Positions 32,684-40,782 of a stretch of 40,782 nucleotides of DNA are shown one piece after another. Made by a program: the position numbers and the translations under genes. Source of the DNA: Mycobacterium pinniadriaticum (GTDB lineage Bacteria > Actinomycetota > Actinomycetes > Mycobacteriales > Mycobacteriaceae); NCBI RefSeq assembly GCF_026242045.1, contig NZ_JAPJDO010000047.1:1-40782 (forward strand). Direction: 5' to 3'. Positions within the stretch are counted from its first letter, which is position 1. Each line of letters begins with the position of its first letter. The notes under the pieces were generated by a model that was not told where the DNA came from, made no database searches, and was given only the letters and a program-made list of their open reading frames with translations.

Positions 32684-34318
32684 ATGTCGACCGTGTTCAA
32701 TATCCGTAACCTGGGCCTGCCGAAGGTGTCCCGGATGTCCGTCCTCGTCGGCGCGCTCGTCGTGATCATCGGGCTGATCGCCGCCCTGGTCGGTTTTCAG
32801 CTGTACAAGAAGCTGACCACCAACACGGTGGTGGCGTATTTTCCGGAGGCGCTGGCGCTGTATCCCGGCGACCGGGTGCAGATCATGGGCGTGCAGGTCG
32901 GGAACATCGACAAGATCGAACCGGCCGGCGACAAGATGAAGGTCACCTTCCACTACGCCAACAAATACAAGGTGCCCGCCGACGCTTCAGCGACGATCCT
33001 CAACCCGAGCCTGGTTGCCTCCCGGGTGATTCAGCTCGCACCGGCATACACCGGCGGTCCGGTGATGGCCGACAACGCCGTCATCCCGATCGACCGCACC
33101 CAGGTCCCGGTGGAGTGGGACGACCTGCGCAACCAGATCTCGGACATCATCACCAAACTCGGCCCGACACCCGAACAGCCGAAGGGTCCGTTCGGCGAGG
33201 CCCTGGAGTCCTTCGCCAACGGGCTGGAGGGCAAGGGGCAGCAGATCAACACCACGTTCCGGGCTCTCTCCGATGCGGTGACCGCGTTGAACGAAGGCCG
33301 CGGCGACTTCTTCGGGGTGCTCAAGAGTCTGGCCCTGTTCGTCAACGCACTGCACAAGAGCGACCAGCAGCTGGTGGCACTCAACACCGACCTGGCCACC
33401 TTCACCAACTCGTTCACCAACTCCGATCAGGAAGTGGCCAAGGCCGTCAAGGACATTGACACGCTGCTGACCACGGCCCGCAAGTTCATCAACGACAACG
33501 GCTCGGTGTTGGGCAAGGACATCAACAATCTCGCCGACGTCACCAACGCGATCCTGCAGCCGGACGCCCGCAATGGCCTGGAAACGGTGTTGCACGTCTA
33601 CCCGAACCTGGCCGCCAACCTGCAGAACATCTACCACCCGACACATGGGGCACTGGTGGCGATCCCGGTGGTCGCCAGCTTCGCCAACCCGATGCAGTTC
33701 ATCTGCAGCGCAATCCAGGCCGGTAGCCGACTGGGGTACCAGGATTCGGCGGAGATGTGCGCCGAGTACCTCGCGCCGATCATGGACGCGATCAAGTTCA
33801 ACTTCCCCCCGTTCGGCGTGAACCAGTTCTCCACGGCCGAGACACTGCCGAAGTACGTCGCCTACTCCGAGCCGCGGCTGCAACCGCCACCGGGATACAA
33901 GGACACGACGGTGCCCGGCATCTGGTCGCGGGACACGCTGTTCTCGCACGGCAATCACGAACAGGGCTGGATCGTGGCGCCGGGCATGCAGGGCGTCGAC
34001 GTGCAGGCGTTCACCGCCAACATGCTCACCCCCGACTCGCTGGCCGAGTTGATGGGCGGCCCGGATATCGCCTCGATCCCGCCGGCCGGCCCGCCCGGTG
34101 GCGCGCCCCCGAACTCGTACAGCAACTACAACCCGCTGCCACCGCCGTGGTATCCGGGTGCGCCGCCACCACCGCCGCCGGGCCCGGACGTGATCCCCGG
34201 ACCGCTGCCGGTCTCGCAGCAGATCAACGGCGGGGCACCGGCACCGGCACCGGCACCGGCGGTACCCGCGGCTCCGGCCGGTCCGCCGTTGCCCGCTGAG
34301 ATGGGAGCCGGGCAGTGA
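32684..34318 (+). CDS. mce1D: Mce1D, MCE-domain protein with proline-rich tail
   Basis: MCE protein of 544 aa. The anchor helix is at about residues 18-40 (MSVLVGALVVIIGLIAALVGF). The MCE domain (about 47-125) has FPEALALYPGDRVQIMGVQVGNIDKIEP in outline and LVASRVIQLAPAY. Needle helices run to about 300, then a globular part with Cys residues (MQFICSAIQ...AEMCAEYL), and a proline-rich tail from about 455 containing PPPPPPGP and an Ala-Pro run encoded by four perfect GGCACC repeats (34234-34257). The ATG is three bases after the mce1C stop. Its stop overlaps the GTG of mce1E. Confidence 0.93.
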   Translation: MSTVFNIRNLGLPKVSRMSVLVGALVVIIGLIAALVGFQLYKKLTTNTVVAYFPEALALYPGDRVQIMGVQVGNIDKIEPAGDKMKVTFHYANKYKVPADASATILNPSLVASRVIQLAPAYTGGPVMADNAVIPIDRTQVPVEWDDLRNQISDIITKLGPTPEQPKGPFGEALESFANGLEGKGQQINTTFRALSDAVTALNEGRGDFFGVLKSLALFVNALHKSDQQLVALNTDLATFTNSFTNSDQEVAKAVKDIDTLLTTARKFINDNGSVLGKDINNLADVTNAILQPDARNGLETVLHVYPNLAANLQNIYHPTHGALVAIPVVASFANPMQFICSAIQAGSRLGYQDSAEMCAEYLAPIMDAIKFNFPPFGVNQFSTAETLPKYVAYSEPRLQPPPGYKDTTVPGIWSRDTLFSHGNHEQGWIVAPGMQGVDVQAFTANMLTPDSLAELMGGPDIASIPPAGPPGGAPPNSYSNYNPLPPPWYPGAPPPPPPGPDVIPGPLPVSQQINGGAPAPAPAPAVPAAPAGPPLPAEMGAGQ

Positions 34319-35469
34319 CCGCGATGCTGAGCACCACCCGCCGGCTCGGCTGGCGGGGTCTGGTGCTGCTGGTGACGGCGCTGGTGCTGACGTCGTGTGG
34401 TTGGCGCGGTATCGCCAACGTGCCGATGCCGGGTGGCCCCGGCACCGGCAAGGACAAGATGACGATCTACGTCCAGATGCCGGATACCTTGGCGCTCAAC
34501 GTCAACAGCCGGGTTCGGGTTGCCGACGTGTTCGTGGGGTCGGTTCGGGCGATCGAGTTGAGGAACTGGATCCCCACCCTGACGCTCGACATCGAACCCG
34601 GAATCAAGCTGCCCGCCAACGCCATTGCGCGGATCGGCCAGACCAGCCTGCTGGGCACTCAGCACGTCGAGCTCGACCCGCCGCCCAACCCGTCACCCGA
34701 GCCGCTGCGCGACGGCGCGACGATTCCGCTGAAGAACTCGCAGTCCTTCCCGACCACCGAACGCACGCTGGCGAGCATCGCCGTCGTACTGCGCGGTGGC
34801 GGGATACCGAACCTGGAGATCATCCAGACCGAAGTCGCCAACATCCTGGACGGCAACGCCGGTCAGATCCGTGACTTCCTCGGGAAGCTGGACACCTTCA
34901 CCGATCAGCTCAACCAGCAGCGCAACGACCTGACCCGGGCGATCGACAAGACCAACGAACTGCTGACGATCGTGGCCGCTCGCAACAACACCCTGGATCG
35001 GGTACTCACCGAATTCCCGCCGCTGATCAAGTATTTCGCGGATGCCAGGGACCGATTCACGGGTGCGGTGGAGGCTCTTGGCCGGTTCAGCCGGATCACC
35101 GACCAGACGTTGTCGCAGTCGCGTGCCGACTTCGACACCAACCTGGCGCTGCTGCAGCGGCCGCTGAAACAGCTCGGGCGGGCGGCGCCCTATCTGATCG
35201 ACTCGCTGAAGCTGGTCATCACCGCCCCGTACCCGATCGACAACATCCCGAAGGTGATCCGTGGGGATTACATCAACACCTCGGCCACCTTCGATCTGAC
35301 GCTCAGCGCGATCGACAACGCGTTCCTGACCGGAACCGGAGTCTCGGGAATGCTGCGTGCTCTCGAGCAGGCGTGGGGCCGCGATCCGGCGACGATGATT
35401 CCGGACGTCCGGTTCACTCCTCACCCCAACATGGCCGACGGGGGACCGTATGTCGAGCGTGGCGAGTGA
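34315..35469 (+). CDS. mce1E: Mce1E lipoprotein (LprK), MCE-domain protein
   Basis: MCE protein of 384 aa and the lipoprotein member of the complex, also called LprK. A signal sequence (GWRGLVLLVTALVLTSC) ends in the lipobox LTSC, so Cys28 should be lipidated and the protein tethered to the outer face of the membrane. The MCE domain follows (about 47-125: MPDTLALNVNSRVRVADVFVGSVRAIEL in outline, then LLGTQHVELDPP). Helical needle sequence continues to about 300. Start is the GTG at 34315, overlapping the mce1D stop as GTGA. No proline-rich tail is present. Confidence 0.94.
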   Translation: MTAMLSTTRRLGWRGLVLLVTALVLTSCGWRGIANVPMPGGPGTGKDKMTIYVQMPDTLALNVNSRVRVADVFVGSVRAIELRNWIPTLTLDIEPGIKLPANAIARIGQTSLLGTQHVELDPPPNPSPEPLRDGATIPLKNSQSFPTTERTLASIAVVLRGGGIPNLEIIQTEVANILDGNAGQIRDFLGKLDTFTDQLNQQRNDLTRAIDKTNELLTIVAARNNTLDRVLTEFPPLIKYFADARDRFTGAVEALGRFSRITDQTLSQSRADFDTNLALLQRPLKQLGRAAPYLIDSLKLVITAPYPIDNIPKVIRGDYINTSATFDLTLSAIDNAFLTGTGVSGMLRALEQAWGRDPATMIPDVRFTPHPNMADGGPYVERGE

Positions 35470-35484
35470 GGGGGTGACGGATAG

Positions 35485-37035
35485 ATGTTGACGCGTTTCA
35501 TCAAGACTCAGCTGGTGATGTTCGGTGTGCTGACGGTGATCGCCCTGGTGGTATTGGGCTGGTACTTCCTGCGGCTGCCGACGCTGGCCGGCATCGGCCA
35601 GTACGACTTGAAGGCGGACCTGCCGTCCTCGGGCGGCTTGTACGCGACCGCCAACGTCACCTATCGCGGTGTCACGATCGGGCGTGTCACCGATGTGCAG
35701 CCGACCGAGAACGGTGTCCTGGCCACCATGAGCATCAGTGACAAGTACAAGATCCCGCTCGACGCCAGCGCCAACGTGCACTCGGTGTCCGCGGTGGGCG
35801 AGCAGTACCTGGACCTGGTGTCCGACGGCAATCCGGGGCAGTACTTCGCCGCCGGGCAGACCATCACCAAGTCCACGGTGCCCGAGGAGATCGGCCCCGC
35901 CCTGGATGCGGCCAATAAGGGACTTGCGGCGCTACCGGCCGACAAGATCCCGGTGCTGCTGAACGAAACGGCGCAGGCGGTGGGTGGTTTGGGGCCGTCG
36001 CTGCAACGGCTGGTCGACGGTACCCAGGCGATCGTGGGTGATTTCAAGACGAACATCCAAGACGTCAACGACATCATCCAGAATTCGGCTCCGATCGTCG
36101 ACAGCCAGGTGAATTCCTCGGATGCGATCCAACGGTGGGCGGCCAACCTGAACACCATCGCGGCACAGACCGCGGCGCAGGATCAGGCGCTGCGCAGCGG
36201 GCTCCGTCAGGCCGCGCCGACCGCCGATGCGGTCACCGCGGTGTTCAGCGACGTGCGCGAGGCATTGCCTCAGACGTTGGCCAACCTGGAGATCATCCTG
36301 GACATGCTCAAGCGCTATCACAAGGGCGTCGAGCAGTCGCTGGTGCTGTTGCCGCAGGGTGCGTCGGTCGCCCAGTCGGTGTCGGCGCCGTATCCGCGTC
36401 AGGCGGCGCTCGACTTCGGGTTGACGATCAACCAGCCGCCGCCGTGCTTGACCGGCTTCCTGCCGGCCAGCCAGTGGCGCGCCCCGGCCGACACCCGGAT
36501 CCTGCCGGTGGAGAACGGCCTGTACTGCAAGATCCCCAAGGACACCCCGGCCAACGTGGTGCGCGGGGCACGTAACTTTCCGTGCGCCGACGTGCCCGGT
36601 AAACGGGCAGCGACGCCGATGGAATGCCGATCCAACGAGCCGTACACGCCACTGGGCAACAACCCCTGGTACGGGGATCCCGACCAGGTGCTGAACTGCC
36701 CGGCCCCCGGAGCTCGATGCGATCAGCCGGTCAACCCCGGTACCGTGATACAGGCACCGTCGATCAACAACGGGATGAACCCGTTGCCGGCCGATCTGCT
36801 GCCAGGGCCCACGCCGCCGACCAGTGACGACCTCAGTCCGCCCGGGACTGGCACCGTGCAGTGCAATGGCCAGCAGCCGAATCCCTGCACGTATACCCCG
36901 GCGGCCAACAACACCGCCATCTACAGCCCGCAGAGCGGGGAGGTGGTGGGTCCTGACGGAGTGAAGTACACCGTCAGCAACTCGAGCAATACAGGAGACG
37001 ACGGATGGAAGGAGATGCTGGCTCCGGCCGGCTGA
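35485..37035 (+). CDS. mce1F: Mce1F, MCE-domain lipid-transport protein
   Basis: Sixth MCE protein, 516 aa. The N-terminal helix (TQLVMFGVLTVIALVVLGWYFL, about 8-29) is followed by the MCE domain (about 40-120, YDLKADLPSSGGLYATANVTYRGVTIGRVTDV in outline and SAVGEQYLDLVSD). The helical needle part runs to about 290. The C-terminal region has several cysteines (CLTGFLP, LYCKIPKD, FPCADVPGKR, MECRSNEPYTPLG), likely disulfide-bonded outside the membrane, and ends EMLAPAG. It begins 15 bp after mce1E. Its last 31 bases overlap the start of mam1A in another frame. Confidence 0.93.
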   Translation: MLTRFIKTQLVMFGVLTVIALVVLGWYFLRLPTLAGIGQYDLKADLPSSGGLYATANVTYRGVTIGRVTDVQPTENGVLATMSISDKYKIPLDASANVHSVSAVGEQYLDLVSDGNPGQYFAAGQTITKSTVPEEIGPALDAANKGLAALPADKIPVLLNETAQAVGGLGPSLQRLVDGTQAIVGDFKTNIQDVNDIIQNSAPIVDSQVNSSDAIQRWAANLNTIAAQTAAQDQALRSGLRQAAPTADAVTAVFSDVREALPQTLANLEIILDMLKRYHKGVEQSLVLLPQGASVAQSVSAPYPRQAALDFGLTINQPPPCLTGFLPASQWRAPADTRILPVENGLYCKIPKDTPANVVRGARNFPCADVPGKRAATPMECRSNEPYTPLGNNPWYGDPDQVLNCPAPGARCDQPVNPGTVIQAPSINNGMNPLPADLLPGPTPPTSDDLSPPGTGTVQCNGQQPNPCTYTPAANNTAIYSPQSGEVVGPDGVKYTVSNSSNTGDDGWKEMLAPAG

Positions 37036-37730
37036 TCCCACCGGCGACCACCGACGACGACGCCGAACGTAGTGGGGCGGAGGAATCGGTGAAACCAGAA
37101 CCGGCCGATGCTGAACGCAGCGAAGCGCAGGAGCCGGTGAACGAAACCCCGGCGACCACCGATGACGAGATCGTCGAGTCCGAGACGACGGCCGATGAGA
37201 CGAACGCGGCGCAGGGTGAGCAACCGCGCGGTTCGCGACTGAGCGGACGCCGCCTGGTCACGGTCTGCGCCGCACTGGTGATCGTCAGCCTGCTGGTCGC
37301 CACCGGCGGGTTCTTCGCGCTGCGTGCCCATCAGAAGAGCGTCGCGTCGGCGCGGGCCGAGGCTGTCGCGCTGGCGGCCGCCAAGGACTGCGTCACCGCG
37401 ACCCAGGCGCCGGACGCCACCGCGATGGCGGCCAGCCAGGAGAAGATCATCGACTGTGCGACCGGCGACTTCGGGGCGCAGGCCACTCTCTACAGCGGGC
37501 TCTTGGTGGATGCGTATCAGGCCGCCAAGGTGCAGGTTCAGGTTTCCAACATGCGCGCGGCGGTGGAACGGCACAACGACGACGGCTCGATGGATGTCCT
37601 GGTCGCCGTTCGGGTCAAGGTTTCCAACACCGCCACCCAAGACCAGGAGCAGGGCTACCGCCTGCGGGTTCGGATGGCGCCCGAGGGAGGCACGTACAAG
37701 ATCGCCAAGCTCGACCAGGTGAGCAAGTGA
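37005..37730 (+). CDS. mam1A: Mce-associated membrane protein Mam1A (Rv0175-like)
   Basis: Protein of 241 aa with an acidic, disordered N-terminal cytoplasmic segment (about residues 1-75, rich in Asp, Glu, Thr, Ala). A single membrane helix follows (84-106, LVTVCAALVIVSLLVATGGFFAL) and then an external domain of about 130 residues of the NTF2-like/Mce-associated type (SMDVLVAVRVKVSNTATQDQEQGYRLRVRM in outline). Its role is thought to be stability or assembly of the Mce1 complex. The ATG at 37005 has AGGAG eight bases upstream and overlaps mce1F by 31 bases. It is coupled to the next gene by GTGA. Confidence 0.88.
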   Translation: MEGDAGSGRLIPPATTDDDAERSGAEESVKPEPADAERSEAQEPVNETPATTDDEIVESETTADETNAAQGEQPRGSRLSGRRLVTVCAALVIVSLLVATGGFFALRAHQKSVASARAEAVALAAAKDCVTATQAPDATAMAASQEKIIDCATGDFGAQATLYSGLLVDAYQAAKVQVQVSNMRAAVERHNDDGSMDVLVAVRVKVSNTATQDQEQGYRLRVRMAPEGGTYKIAKLDQVSK

Positions 37731-38707
37731 CGGTGACAGTCGAGGCCGACGGCACCGAAACCAAAACTTTCACATCGGCTTCCGGGGGAGTACCGGCAAG
37801 CTGGCCGGCGCGTGCCGGCGCGTTCACGGTAGACGTGTTCTTTCCCACCGGTGTGGTGATCACCTGCCTGCTGGTGGCCCAGTCGGCGTCGCTGTCGGGC
37901 CGCGGATGGCTGAAGTGGTTGACGGTCGCCGGTGCCGGAGTGGTGATTCTGGCGATGGCGGTCAACCGGCTGCTGCTGCCTTCGATCACCGGGTGGACGC
38001 TGGGTCGATCACTGGCCGGTATCGCTGTCGTCGGACGAGACGGAGCCGCGGTCGGTCCGTGGCGCCTGCTCCTGCGCGACCTGGCGCATCTGCTCGACAC
38101 CGCAGCGGTGTTCCTCGGTTGGTTGTGGCCGTTGTGGGATGCCCGCGGTCGCACCTTCGCCGATCTGCTCGCCCGCACCGAAGTCCATCGAGTCGACGGC
38201 GAGCGGCCGAACCCGCGGCGGCTGGCCGGCGTGGTGCTGGTGGTGCTGGGCGTGCTGGCCGGCGCGGCCACGGTACTCGGATATCTCGGGGTGTACCGGC
38301 CCGAACTGGCCGTCGAACAGGCGCGCCAGCAGCTGGCGGTGGAGGGCCCGAAGATCGTCCAGCAGGCGCTGAGCTACAACGTCGTCACGATCGACGACGA
38401 CTTCGCGCGCGCCCGCGGGCTGGTCACCGACAGCTATCGCCCACAGCTGGTGGCCCAACAGGATTCAGTGCGCAAGACCGGACCCGTCGACAACGACTAC
38501 TGGGTGACCAACAGTGCGGTGCTGTCCAATACCCGCGACCAGGCGGCGATGCTGCTGCTGATGCAGGGCCAGCGCGGCGAGGCACCCAAGCAGCGATTGA
38601 TCACCGCGACCGTGCGAGTGAACTTCGAACGATCGGCCGCCGGCCAGTGGCAGATCGCCAACATCTCGGTGCTGGCCAAACCGAACCCGGCGGGGGAGGC
38701 GAAATGA
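37727..38707 (+). CDS. mam1B: Mce-associated protein Mam1B with RDD domain (Rv0176-like)
   Basis: Protein of 326 aa. The first 200 residues or so hold about four or five membrane helices of the RDD family (AGAFTVDVFFPTGVVITCLLVAQSAS, then WTLGRSLAGIAVVGRDGAAVGPWRLLLRDLAHLLD in outline, with the basic RDL region). A further helix (LAGVVLVVLGVLAGAATVLGYLGVY) leads to an external domain similar to those of the other Mam proteins, with ATVRVNFERSAAGQWQIANISVL at the end. The combination of RDD and Mam domains is as in M. tuberculosis Rv0176, as I recall. It starts with GTG in a GTGA overlap and ends in an ATGA overlap. Confidence 0.87.
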   Translation: MTVTVEADGTETKTFTSASGGVPASWPARAGAFTVDVFFPTGVVITCLLVAQSASLSGRGWLKWLTVAGAGVVILAMAVNRLLLPSITGWTLGRSLAGIAVVGRDGAAVGPWRLLLRDLAHLLDTAAVFLGWLWPLWDARGRTFADLLARTEVHRVDGERPNPRRLAGVVLVVLGVLAGAATVLGYLGVYRPELAVEQARQQLAVEGPKIVQQALSYNVVTIDDDFARARGLVTDSYRPQLVAQQDSVRKTGPVDNDYWVTNSAVLSNTRDQAAMLLLMQGQRGEAPKQRLITATVRVNFERSAAGQWQIANISVLAKPNPAGEAK

Positions 38708-39261
38708 GCCCGCGCCGCAAGGTCGAACCTGGCAGCCTGGAACTGTTCCGCCTGCCTGAACCGCAACCACGTCGCTGGATTCTCCCCCTGGTCGCCGGAC
38801 TGGCGGCGGTGGCGATTCTCGCCGCACTCACGATCAGCACCCTGCTGCTGGTGAAACGTGAAACCCAGCGGCAGGACGCCGTACGAGATGTGGCCGTGCT
38901 CGGCTTCGTTCGCGGCTTCGTCACGCAGTACACGTCCATCGACCCGTTCCACGCCAACGACTACGCCGACAAGGTACTGGCCCAGGGCACCGGTCAGTTC
39001 GCCAAGCTCTACCAGGAGAAGATGAACGAGGTCGTCATCCAGGTGGCGCGGGCCGAGCCGACGAGGGGGACGGTGGAGGATCTGGGCATCGAGCGCTGGA
39101 ATCGCGACGGCAGCGCCGACGTGGTGGTGGCGGCCACGACGAAGACCACGATGCCGGACGGCAAGATCATCGAAAGCGGCAGCCGCTGGGTGGTCACTGC
39201 GACCCAAGAAGGAGGTGCGGGAGGACCGTGGAAGATCAGCAACCTTCTGCAGGTGATCTGA
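38704..39261 (+). CDS. mam1C: Mce-associated membrane protein Mam1C (Rv0177-like)
   Basis: Single-pass membrane protein of 185 aa, close to the 184 aa that I recall for Rv0177. The short cytoplasmic start (MSPRRKVEPGSLELFRLPEPQPRR) is followed by a helix (WILPLVAGLAAVAILAALTISTLLLV, about 25-50) and an external domain with ENRRG-free NTF2-like pattern (SADVVVAATTKTTMPDG, then SRWVVTATQEGG...WKISNLLQVI). It overlaps mam1B as ATGA, and its last 34 bases overlap mam1D in another frame. Function is assumed to be support of the Mce1 complex. Confidence 0.87.
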   Translation: MSPRRKVEPGSLELFRLPEPQPRRWILPLVAGLAAVAILAALTISTLLLVKRETQRQDAVRDVAVLGFVRGFVTQYTSIDPFHANDYADKVLAQGTGQFAKLYQEKMNEVVIQVARAEPTRGTVEDLGIERWNRDGSADVVVAATTKTTMPDGKIIESGSRWVVTATQEGGAGGPWKISNLLQVI

Positions 39262-39875
39262 CCGACGCGGTGCCCGAGGACGAGGCGACCGCCGGCGAGG
39301 CGACCGAACAGGACGAGATCGACAACGCGGCCGAAGAGCCGGCGCCAACGCGAAACTGGTTGAGCCGCCACAAGGCAACCATTGGAATCGGAACCTCGGC
39401 CGTCCTGTTCGTCGCTGCGGGCGCGTTCGCCGGTGCCACCGTGCAGCCGTACCTGATGGACCGCGCGGCGGTCGACACCAAGCTCGATATCGCCCGTACC
39501 GCCGCCGAGGCGATCACCACGTTGTGGACCTATACCCCTGACGACATGGACGCGTTGCCGGACCGGTCGGCGAAGTACCTGTCCGGCGACTTCGAGGATC
39601 AGTACCGCAAGTATGTCGACGCCATCGCGCCGACGAACAAACAGGCCAAGGTCACCAATAGCACGGAAGTGGTGGGTGCGGCCGTCGAGTCGCTGAGCGG
39701 GTCGGACGCCACCGCGATCGTCTACACCAACACCACGTCCACCAGTCCGCTCAGCAAGAACATCCCGGCGATGCGGTACCTGTCCTACCGCCTGGATCTG
39801 ACCCGCGACGGATCGCACTGGCGCGTCACGAAGATGACCACCGTGACATCGCTGGACCTCACACCGAAGCTCTGA
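39228..39875 (+). CDS. mam1D: Mce-associated membrane protein Mam1D (Rv0178-like)
   Basis: Protein of 215 aa with an acidic cytoplasmic N-terminus (about 1-40, EDEATAGEATEQDEIDNAAEEP in outline). One membrane helix (ATIGIGTSAVLFVAAGAFAGATV, about 50-72) and an external Mce-associated domain ending RDGSHWRVTKMTTVTSLDLTPKL follow. GTG 39228 is chosen because GGGAGG lies four to five bases upstream and the acidic start resembles that of mam1A. It is the last gene of the mce1 operon that is recognisable by family. Confidence 0.86.
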   Translation: MEDQQPSAGDLTDAVPEDEATAGEATEQDEIDNAAEEPAPTRNWLSRHKATIGIGTSAVLFVAAGAFAGATVQPYLMDRAAVDTKLDIARTAAEAITTLWTYTPDDMDALPDRSAKYLSGDFEDQYRKYVDAIAPTNKQAKVTNSTEVVGAAVESLSGSDATAIVYTNTTSTSPLSKNIPAMRYLSYRLDLTRDGSHWRVTKMTTVTSLDLTPKL

Positions 39876-39900
39876 GGAGACCATTGGCGATACTTGGCGC

Positions 39901-40599
39901 ATGGCCGTCGCCTCGCCCGTCTCGCAACGCTCCACCGTCGTCGCCCTGCTTCTGTTGACGTTTGCCACCGGCCTGGTCGACGCGATCAGCGTGCTCGCCC
40001 TCGGACACGTCTTCGTGGCCAACATGACCGGCAACGTGATCTTCCTGGGCTTCTGGTTCGTGCCTCATTCCGGCGTCGATATGACCGCCGCGGTGATCGC
40101 GTTCGCCAGCTTCCTGCTCGGCACCGTGCTCGGCGGCCGATTCGCCCGCCACTTCGACCGCGAGGTCCGCGGGTGGCTCACCGCGGCGCTGGGGACCGAG
40201 GTCGTCCTGCTGGTCGCGCTTGCGGTACTCGCCGGCACCGGCGTGGTGAACTACCACGATGACGGCAAGCTGATTCTGATCGCGGGCCTGGCCGTGACCT
40301 TCGGTGCCCAGAACGCCGCGGCCCGGCAATTCGGCATCCAGGAACTGAGCACCACGGTGTTGACGTCGACGCTGGTCGGGATCGGTGTCGACAGCCGGCT
40401 GGCCGGCGGAAACGGTGAGCGGCAAAAGCTGCGCTACGGAGTGGTTGTGACGATGTGCGCCGGGGCGATGGTCGGTGCGACGATGACGCGCTGGATGGTG
40501 GCGCCGGTGATCGCGCTGGCCGCGGTCGTGGTGGCCGGCAGCCTGGCCGTCTTCCGGTACGGCCCGCAACCCGTGACGCCACCCCCGCCGGGTCGCTAG
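39901..40599 (+). CDS. DUF1275 (YoaK-like) membrane protein
   Basis: Integral membrane protein of 232 aa with six or so hydrophobic helices. The DUF1275 marks are FATGLVDAISVLALGHVFVANMTGNVIFLGF near the N-terminus and VTFGAQNAAARQFGIQELSTTVLTSTLVGIGVDSRL in the second half. Function in bacteria is unknown. The ATG at 39901 is 25 bp after mam1D. No close Shine-Dalgarno sequence is present (GAGGAGA lies about 20 bases away), but GATACT (39889-39894) ends six bases before the ATG and could be a -10 for a leaderless message. I do not recall this family next to mam1D in M. tuberculosis, so it may be unrelated to Mce1. Confidence 0.82.
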   Translation: MAVASPVSQRSTVVALLLLTFATGLVDAISVLALGHVFVANMTGNVIFLGFWFVPHSGVDMTAAVIAFASFLLGTVLGGRFARHFDREVRGWLTAALGTEVVLLVALAVLAGTGVVNYHDDGKLILIAGLAVTFGAQNAAARQFGIQELSTTVLTSTLVGIGVDSRLAGGNGERQKLRYGVVVTMCAGAMVGATMTRWMVAPVIALAAVVVAGSLAVFRYGPQPVTPPPPGR

Positions 40600-40609
40600 A
40601 GTCGCGCAC

Positions 40610-40671
40610 ATGCCCACCGTTCTGGTCACCGGTGCCGCCCGCGGAATCGGCAAGTCGATCGTGAGTTATCT
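40610..40671 (+). pseudogene. 5' fragment of a short-chain dehydrogenase, cut by an insertion sequence
   Basis: The reading frame begins MPTVLVTGAARGIGKSIV, which is the start of a classical SDR Rossmann fold (TGxxxGIG). A TAGAGT -10-like element (40597-40602) ends seven bases before the ATG, as for a normal leaderless gene. After about 20 codons SDR similarity stops; the frame runs into the insertion-sequence end and hits TGA at 40685-40687. The rest of the gene, if it survives, should lie beyond the inserted element outside this window. The remaining fragment cannot be an active enzyme. Confidence 0.75.
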
Positions 40672-40782
40672 GGCTCTTCGCAGATGAGGGTGTAGCGGTG
40701 GTCGGCGCGTCGTTGCCGGGATAGGGGTCGAGGTCTTCCGAGGATGGAGGTTCCTACGCCAGCCATCCGAAAGACCTCGACG
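40672..40782. mobile_element. Left end of a probable ISL3-family insertion sequence
   Basis: The sequence changes character at GGCTCTTCGCAGATGAGGG, which matches my memory of the GGCTCTT-type terminal inverted repeats of ISL3-family elements. The eight bases just before it (AGTTATCT, 40664-40671) are AT-rich and would be one copy of the 8-bp target duplication. Inside, GTCGAGGTCTT (40727-40737) and AAGACCTCGAC (40771-40781) form an 11-bp inverted repeat, with a second matching block (GGATGG/CCATCC) nested within, so the subterminal region folds into a hairpin. No transposase frame starts before the window ends. The family call is from memory of end sequences. Confidence 0.55.

Overview
The window is high-GC actinobacterial DNA and almost certainly comes from a Mycobacterium, most likely a fast-growing species (Mycolicibacterium type). 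It holds a complete mce1 locus. From about 8.3 kb rightwards the gene order resembles the M. tuberculosis Rv0144-Rv0178 stretch, recalled from memory: TetR, methyltransferase, aldehyde dehydrogenase, SDR, ptbB, fadE2, pntAA-pntAB-pntB, TetR (Rv0158-like), thioesterase, Rv0164-like, mce1R, fadD5, yrbE1AB, mce1A-F and mam1A-D. The fructose phosphotransferase system at the left end is absent from M. tuberculosis and typical of fast growers. No PE genes are seen. GTG and TTG starts, 4-nt ATGA/GTGA overlaps and probable leaderless starts are frequent.

Layout. (1) 0.1-6.0 kb: the minus-strand operon deoR-fruK-fruA-ptsH and the divergent ptsI together encode a whole fructose PTS (EI, HPr, EIIABC, 1-phosphofructokinase, DeoR repressor) around one 100-bp control region. 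(2) 6.1-8.8 kb: a TetR regulator translationally coupled to a FUSC-type membrane protein. (3) 9.0-13.9 kb: aldehyde dehydrogenase, TetR, TIGR00027-type methyltransferase, SDR and a DUF456 membrane protein. (4) 13.9-15.9 kb: fadE2 and the tyrosine/lipid phosphatase ptbB, overlapping on the minus strand. (5) 16.1-18.3 kb: a short secreted peptide divergent from a NarL-type two-component system. (6) 18.5-21.4 kb: the proton-translocating transhydrogenase operon. (7) 21.4-24.4 kb: a minus-strand cluster (36-aa microprotein, LtrA-like membrane protein, hotdog thioesterase) and a plus-strand Rv0158-like TetR and Rv0164-like SRPBCC protein. (8) 24.5-39.9 kb: mce1R, fadD5 and the twelve-gene yrbE1A-mam1D operon, a lipid/fatty-acid importer. 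(9) 39.9-40.8 kb: a DUF1275 membrane protein, then an SDR gene cut after about 20 codons by what looks like the left end of an ISL3-family insertion sequence that runs off the window.

Most of the window is known mycobacterial biology. The least explained elements are small: a 58-codon (or 20-codon) upstream ORF ending in a GTGA overlap with yrbE1A; a 36-aa acidic, proline-tailed microprotein at 23.1 kb; a 57-aa secreted peptide facing the two-component system; a 21-bp tandem repeat with a diverged inverted partner ahead of pntAA; and a shared palindrome that supplies both -35 elements of the divergent fructose PTS promoters. No RNA gene, CRISPR array or complete mobile element was recognised.
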